Below, piece by piece: positions 24,761-28,731 of a DNA stretch of 28,731 bases. The position numbers were made by a program, and so were the translations under genes. Under the pieces are notes generated by a model. It worked only from the letters and a program-made list of their open reading frames with translations. It made no database searches and was not told where the DNA came from. Source of the DNA: Albimonas sp041685625 (GTDB lineage: Bacteria > Pseudomonadota > Alphaproteobacteria > Rhodobacterales > Rhodobacteraceae); the NCBI GenBank assembly GCA_041685625.1, contig JAWLFJ010000043.1:1-28731 (forward strand). Reading direction: 5' to 3'. Numbering within the stretch: position 1 is the stretch's first letter; each line of letters opens with the position of its first letter.

Positions 24761-26061
24761 GCGCCGGGGCCGGCCGTGGTCGCGGCGGGCTCCACCGTCT
24801 CGAAACCGTCCCGCACGACCCGGATCACGGCGAGGTCGCGGCTGTTGCGGCCGTCCTGCGTGAAGCGGATGCGCCCGGCGGCGCCGCGGAAGCCGGCCGG
24901 ATCGGTGATCGCCTCGGCGTCGAAGGGCGTCGTGTCGCCGGCCGCGCGCGCCCGGCGCGCCATCTCCGCCGCGGCCGTCGCCGCGTCGTGGCCGAGCACC
25001 GCGAGCGGCCCCGGCGCCCGGCCGTAGCGGGCTTCGAAGCGGGCCGCGAAGTCCGCCGTCAGCTCCGGGTCGAGCGAGGCGAAACGCCCGTCGACCAACG
25101 CGTTCTCGGTCGGCGTCGCGGGATCGTCCCAGGCGGCGAGGCCGAGGAACGGCGTGTCCCGGGTCGAGAGGCCGTGGTAGTTCAGGAACGCGGCCGCGGC
25201 CTGCAGGCCCTGCCCCCCGTCCGGCAGCAGCACCGCATCCGCCCCGGCGGCGCGATGCGCCTCGGCGTAGCCCTCGGCGCTGTCCTGGATGCCCTCGAAG
25301 CTGCGCGGATAGGCGAGCGTCGGCGCGATGCGGAGACCGAGGCGCCGGCCCGCCGCCTCCGCCGCCCGTCGCCCGACCGCGCCGGCCGCGTCGTCCGGGT
25401 GATAGACGCCGACGGTCCGCACGCCCCGCCGCGCGGCATGGGCGAGGATGCGTTCCGCCTCGTCCTCCGCCAGCACGCCCGCGAGCCAGACGTTGCCGGC
25501 CTCGCCCCCCGCGACCGAGGGCGTGTTGGAGAAGGTGAGCAGGTTCACGCCCCGCGCCGCGGCCGGGGCGGCGACGGCCTCGGCGTTGGCGCCGAAGAGC
25601 GGACCGAGGATGAGGCCGGAGCCGGACTCGAGCGCCGCCCGCGCCGCGCGCTCGGCGCCGGCCGACGTGCCGCCGGTGTCCCGGACCTCGAGCGCGACGA
25701 GCCGTGCGCCGGCCGCCTCGGCCGCGAGGCGCGCGCCGTCCGCCACGTCCCGCGCCGCCGCCGCCGCCGCGGAATCGGCGGCGCCGAGGGGGACCAGCAC
25801 CGCGACCGGGGCCGGGGCCGAGGGGTCCATCTCGGCCGGCCGGGCCTCGGCGGCAGGCGGCGCCGCCGGCGCCTCCGCCGAGGCGCCGTCGCCGGACCCC
25901 GAGGACGACGCGCACCCGGCGGCCGCGAGCAGCGCGGCGACGGCCGTGGCGCGGCCGGCGGCCCGTGCCGCCCCCGCGACCGGCCCGCCCCGCACGGCGC
26001 CGCGGATCGCGCCGTTGAGTCGCGCGGCGAGGCTCTCCATGATGCCTTCGATGCCCGCCAT
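24757..26061 (-). CDS. Penicillin-binding-protein activator (LpoA-like lipoprotein)
   Basis: A 434-residue periplasmic-binding-fold protein of the LpoA/receptor-ligand group. The N-terminus has a hydrophobic run ending in LLAAAGC, a plausible lipobox that would give an outer-membrane or inner-membrane lipoprotein, followed by a Ser/Ala/Pro-rich linker (about 50-85). The binding-protein core begins at VAVLVPLG and includes LILGPLFGANAEAV, LLTFSNTPSVAG and RIRFTQDGRNSRDLAVIRV. LpoA stimulates PBP1a-type peptidoglycan synthases; whether this one does is inferred from family. Start: ATG at 26061 with GGGGGAGGA just upstream; GTG at 26076 also has a ribosome-binding site. It is divergent from rsmI (63-base gap) and coupled to glnD. 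Confidence 0.88.
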   Translation of the reverse strand: MAGIEGIMESLAARLNGAIRGAVRGGPVAGAARAAGRATAVAALLAAAGCASSSGSGDGASAEAPAAPPAAEARPAEMDPSAPAPVAVLVPLGAADSAAAAAARDVADGARLAAEAAGARLVALEVRDTGGTSAGAERAARAALESGSGLILGPLFGANAEAVAAPAAARGVNLLTFSNTPSVAGGEAGNVWLAGVLAEDEAERILAHAARRGVRTVGVYHPDDAAGAVGRRAAEAAGRRLGLRIAPTLAYPRSFEGIQDSAEGYAEAHRAAGADAVLLPDGGQGLQAAAAFLNYHGLSTRDTPFLGLAAWDDPATPTENALVDGRFASLDPELTADFAARFEARYGRAPGPLAVLGHDAATAAAEMARRARAAGDTTPFDAEAITDPAGFRGAAGRIRFTQDGRNSRDLAVIRVVRDGFETVEPAATTAGPGA

Positions 26062-26124
26062 GCCGTCCTCCCCCACCGATCCTCCGTCGTCGCGCGGAAT
26101 TCGCTCCGCGCGCAGGGTGGCACT

Positions 26125-27114
26125 ATGAGCGCGAAGCGAGGCGGACGGAAGCCGCGGAACGGCGCTCCGCCCGATGATGATGCGGGCGGGTCACGCTCCG
26201 ACCCGCCGCCCGGCGAGGGACCCGTCGGCGCGCCCTCGTCGATCCCGCTCTCGATCCGGCCGGCGGCGCCGCCGGGCCTGCATCTGGTGGCGACCCCGAT
26301 CGGCAACGCCCGCGACGTGACGCTGCGGGCGCTCGACCTGCTCGCCGGCGCCGACATCGTCGCGGCGGAGGACACGCGCACCGCGCGCCGGCTGCTGACG
26401 CTGCACGGCATCCCGCTCGCCGGCCGCCGACTGGTGGCCTATTCCGACGCGACCGCGGCGCGCGCCCGGCCGGGGCTGATGGCGGCGCTGGCCGGGGGCG
26501 CCTCGGTGGCGCTGGTCTCGGAGGCCGGCACGCCGCTGGTCTCCGATCCCGGCTGGAAGCTGGCGCGCGAGGCGCGGGAGGCCGGCCTTCCCGTGCACGC
26601 CGCGCCGGGGCCGAGCGCCGCGCTCGCCGCCCTCGCGGTGGGCGGGCTGCCGACGGACCGGTTCCTGTTCCTCGGCTTCCCGCCGCCCCGCGCCGCCGCC
26701 CGCCGCGCGGCCTTCGCCGGGGTGGCCGGCGTCGAGGCCACGCTGGTGCTGTTCGAGAGCCCGCGCCGCGCCGCCGAGACCCTCGCCGACCTCGCCGGGA
26801 CGCTCGGCCCCGCGCGTCCCGCCTCGCTCTGCCGGGAACTGACGAAGCGCTTCGAGGAGGTGCGCCGCGGCACGCTCGAGAGCCTCGCCGCCGGCGCCGC
26901 CGAGGACCCGCCGCGCGGGGAGGTGGTGATTCTCGTCGGCGGCGCCGGTCCCGGCGCGCCGGAGGCCCCCGATCTCGAGGTCCGCCTCGAGGCGGCGCTG
27001 GCCGGCGCGAGCCTCCGCGACGCCGTCGCCTCGGTGACGCGCGAGACCGGCCGGCCGCGCCGGGAGGTCTACGAGATGGCGCTGAAGGTCGCGGAACGAT
27101 TAGCGAACTCTTAG
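26125..27114 (+). CDS. rsmI: 16S rRNA (cytidine(1402)-2'-O)-methyltransferase
   Basis: A 329-residue tetrapyrrole-methylase-fold protein that 2'-O-methylates C1402 of 16S rRNA. Conserved stretches are GLHLVATPIGNARDVTLRAL (about 51-70), AEDTRTARRLLTLHGI, VSEAGTPLVSDPGW, HAAPGPSAALAAL and LCRELTKRFEEV. The first ~45 residues (Lys/Arg then Asp/Pro/Gly-rich) are an extension beyond the usual start, and no in-frame start codon lies close to the conserved core. The ATG at 26125 has only a weak ribosome-binding stretch. It heads the rsmI-yraN-gshB series, a well-known alphaproteobacterial arrangement. Confidence 0.95.
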   Translation: MSAKRGGRKPRNGAPPDDDAGGSRSDPPPGEGPVGAPSSIPLSIRPAAPPGLHLVATPIGNARDVTLRALDLLAGADIVAAEDTRTARRLLTLHGIPLAGRRLVAYSDATAARARPGLMAALAGGASVALVSEAGTPLVSDPGWKLAREAREAGLPVHAAPGPSAALAALAVGGLPTDRFLFLGFPPPRAAARRAAFAGVAGVEATLVLFESPRRAAETLADLAGTLGPARPASLCRELTKRFEEVRRGTLESLAAGAAEDPPRGEVVILVGGAGPGAPEAPDLEVRLEAALAGASLRDAVASVTRETGRPRREVYEMALKVAERLANS

Positions 27115-27162
27115 GCGATTCGGAGGTCTCTGGACCCCGACGCACCCCCTCGGAGTTCAGCC

Positions 27163-27606
27163 ATGCCGTCCGCCATGAGGCCTTCGACCGATCCGCTGAG
27201 GCCCTGGGCCGTGGCCACGCCGCCCTCGCGGGACCGGCGCGCCGCGCGCGGCATCGCCTCCGGGGGGCGCGGCCGGCGGGCGGAGGACGAAGCGGCGCGC
27301 CGCTACGAGGCCGCGGGATGGCGGGTGCTGGCGCGCAACTGGCGCGCGGACCGCGAGCATGGCGGGGGCGAGATCGACATCGTGGCGCGCCGGGACGACA
27401 TGCTGGTGTTCGTCGAGGTGAAGCGCCGCGTCTCGATCGAGGTCGCCGCCGCGGCGTTGCGGCCGGCCCAGCGCCGGCGGCTCGAGGCGGCGGCGCTGCG
27501 CTATGCCGAAACCGCCGGCGCCTCGGGTTGCGAGATGCGGTTCGACCTCGTCGCGGTGGACCCGGCGGGCGGGCTCGCGATCTTCGAGAACGTCACGCTC
27601 GACTGA
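27163..27606 (+). CDS. YraN family (UPF0102) predicted nuclease
   Basis: A 147-residue protein. The conserved core starts near residue 35 (GRRAEDEAARRYEAAGWRVL) and shows a PD-(D/E)XK nuclease-like arrangement: GEIDIVARRDDMLVFVEVK, with the Glu, Asp and Glu-x-Lys in the expected order. The function of YraN proteins is not settled; a structure-specific nuclease role is suspected. The first ~34 residues form an Arg/Pro-rich extension, and an alternative ATG lies at 27175. It is 48 bases after rsmI and 69 bases before gshB. Confidence 0.93.
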   Translation: MPSAMRPSTDPLRPWAVATPPSRDRRAARGIASGGRGRRAEDEAARRYEAAGWRVLARNWRADREHGGGEIDIVARRDDMLVFVEVKRRVSIEVAAAALRPAQRRRLEAAALRYAETAGASGCEMRFDLVAVDPAGGLAIFENVTLD

Positions 27607-27675
27607 CCGCGCGCTTGACCGCGGGCTTCGGGCGTGCTGTCCGACATGTCCCGCATCGGACCGGAGGCCGCGCGC

Positions 27676-28638
27676 ATGAGCCTGACCGTGGCGATCCAGA
27701 TGGATCCCATCGCCGGCGTCGACATCGACGCCGACACGACTTTCCGCATGGCCGAGGCCGCGCAGGCCCGCGGGCACGTCCTGCATTTCTACATGCCGGA
27801 GGACCTCGCCTGGGAAGGCGGCACGCTGCGCGCGACGGCGAGACCGCTCGAGGTGCGTCGCGTCCGGGGCGATCACTTCGAGCTCGGCGCGCCCGCCGCG
27901 CTGGATCTGCGCGCGGTGGACGTGGTGCTGCTGCGCCAGGATCCGCCCTTCGACATGGCCTACGTCACCAACACCCACCTGCTGGAGCGGATCCATCCCG
28001 AGACTCTCGTGGTCAACGACCCGTTCTGGGTGCGCAACTGCCCGGAGAAGATCCTCGTCCTCGACTTTCCGGAACTCGGGCCGCCGACCCTGATCGCCCG
28101 CGGCCTGCCGGAACTGCGCACCTTCAAGGAGAAGCACGGCGACGTCATCCTGAAGCCGCTCTACGGCAACGGGGGGGCCGGCGTGTTCCGGCTCGGCGAG
28201 GCCGACCGCAACCTCGCCGCGCTGCACGAACTCTTCGCCAACATCAACCGGGAGCCGCTGATCGCGCAGGCCTATCTGCCCGCGGTCGAGAAGGGCGACA
28301 AGCGCGTGATCCTGATCGAGGGCGAACCGGTCGGCGTGATCAACCGCGTGCCGCTGGCGGGCGAGACCCGCTCCAACATGCATGTCGGCGGGCGCGCCGA
28401 AGCGGCGACGCTCGACGCGCGCGACCGCGAGATCTGCGCCGCGATCGGCCCGACCCTGCGCGAGCGCGGGCTGATCTTCGTCGGCATCGACGTGATCGGC
28501 GGGCGGCTGACCGAGATCAACGTCACTTCGCCCACCGGCATGCAGGAGCTGGAGCGGTTCGACGGGATCGACGTCGGGGCGATGTTCTGGGAGGCGGTGG
28601 AGGCGCGCGCGGCCTCGGGCGGACGCCCGCCGCCTTAA
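27676..28638 (+). CDS. gshB: Glutathione synthetase
   Basis: A 320-residue ATP-grasp ligase joining gamma-glutamylcysteine and glycine to make glutathione in the cytoplasm. Recognisable stretches are AIQMDPIAGVDIDADTTFRM at the N-terminus, LLRQDPPFDMAYV, DVILKPLYGNGGAGVFRL (nucleotide-binding loop), RVILIEGEPVGVINRVP and the metal/substrate-binding TEINVTSPTGMQEL. Length matches the family. The ATG at 27676 has GGAGG at 27663-27667; an upstream in-frame ATG at 27634 adds a non-conserved tail and is less likely. Its TAA stop (28636-28638) directly abuts a possible insertion-sequence end. Confidence 0.97.
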   Translation: MSLTVAIQMDPIAGVDIDADTTFRMAEAAQARGHVLHFYMPEDLAWEGGTLRATARPLEVRRVRGDHFELGAPAALDLRAVDVVLLRQDPPFDMAYVTNTHLLERIHPETLVVNDPFWVRNCPEKILVLDFPELGPPTLIARGLPELRTFKEKHGDVILKPLYGNGGAGVFRLGEADRNLAALHELFANINREPLIAQAYLPAVEKGDKRVILIEGEPVGVINRVPLAGETRSNMHVGGRAEAATLDARDREICAAIGPTLRERGLIFVGIDVIGGRLTEINVTSPTGMQELERFDGIDVGAMFWEAVEARAASGGRPPP

Positions 28639-28731
28639 CAGGCTGCTGAAGAAGTCGGCCTTGAAGGACGCTGTTCCTGCCTCCACGGATTGGAGGTGGT
28701 CGCGTGCGGCTGCGGACGCCGGGTCTGGCTG
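28639..28731. mobile_element. Possible left end of an insertion sequence (cut by the window edge)
   Basis: Right after the gshB stop, CAGGCTGCTGAAGAAGTC resembles the GGCTGCTGAAAAAG-type termini that I associate with IS1182-like elements. The 93 bases are about two thirds G+C, lower than the neighbouring genes, and hold no coherent reading frame of the local type. A TTAA overlaps the gshB stop at the junction. Only one end is in the window, so terminal repeats and a transposase cannot be checked; an ordinary downstream region remains possible. Confidence 0.45.

Noticed and set aside
24761..25915. Upstream extension of the glnD frame
   Set aside because: It reads across the LpoA-like gene in another frame and has no GlnD similarity.
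1..28731. CRISPR array, tRNA or rRNA genes
   Set aside because: No regularly spaced direct repeats, cloverleaf-like sequence with T-loop motif or rRNA signature was seen; nearly all bases are in assigned genes.

Overview
The window is about 28.7 kb of very GC-rich, densely coding DNA (roughly three quarters G+C by eye), all apparently chromosomal. GlnD, MurJ, an LpoA-like PBP activator, RsmI, YraN and GshB in this order, IspH next to RNase HI, and an Anbu/transglutaminase pair suggest an alphaproteobacterium, most likely a high-GC member of the Rhodobacterales. That assignment is inference from gene content; there is no rRNA here.

Layout. 1-1739: a transglutaminase-like protein and an Anbu proteasome-type peptidase (plus strand), probably the end of a longer operon that begins before the window. 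1794-6823 (minus strand): a soluble lytic transglycosylase, a short-chain dehydrogenase, a trimeric-type purine nucleoside phosphorylase and an MTA/SAH-deaminase-like amidohydrolase. Divergent from these, 7002-9110 holds a small cupin, MtnA and a PaiB-like FMN-binding protein. Together the deaminase, phosphorylase and MtnA make a coherent methylthioadenosine salvage route: MTA to methylthioinosine to methylthioribose-1-phosphate to methylthioribulose-1-phosphate. 9189-11228 (minus): RNase HI, a small class I methyltransferase and IspH. 11394-16048 (plus): an RND-type efflux adaptor and pump.

16121-20168 (plus) is the most unusual stretch: a large ABC-exporter-like protein whose nucleotide-binding region has lost the Walker A lysine, Q-loop, signature and catalytic glutamate and contains three copies of a T-x3-N-x3-G motif, followed by a single-domain cyclic-nucleotide-binding protein and a metallo-beta-lactamase-fold hydrolase. 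It looks like a membrane-linked signalling cassette rather than a working transporter.

20191-26061 (minus): MurJ, GlnD and an LpoA-like lipoprotein. 26125-28638 (plus): RsmI, YraN and glutathione synthetase. The last 93 bases differ in composition and resemble the end of an insertion sequence that continues beyond the window.

Convergent gene pairs are separated by strong inverted repeats (1748-1769, 9114-9174, 20164-20195) that probably act as two-way terminators. Three gene pairs share a GTGA stop/start overlap, implying translational coupling. No gene-free stretch longer than 300 bases exists; no tRNA, rRNA or CRISPR array was seen.
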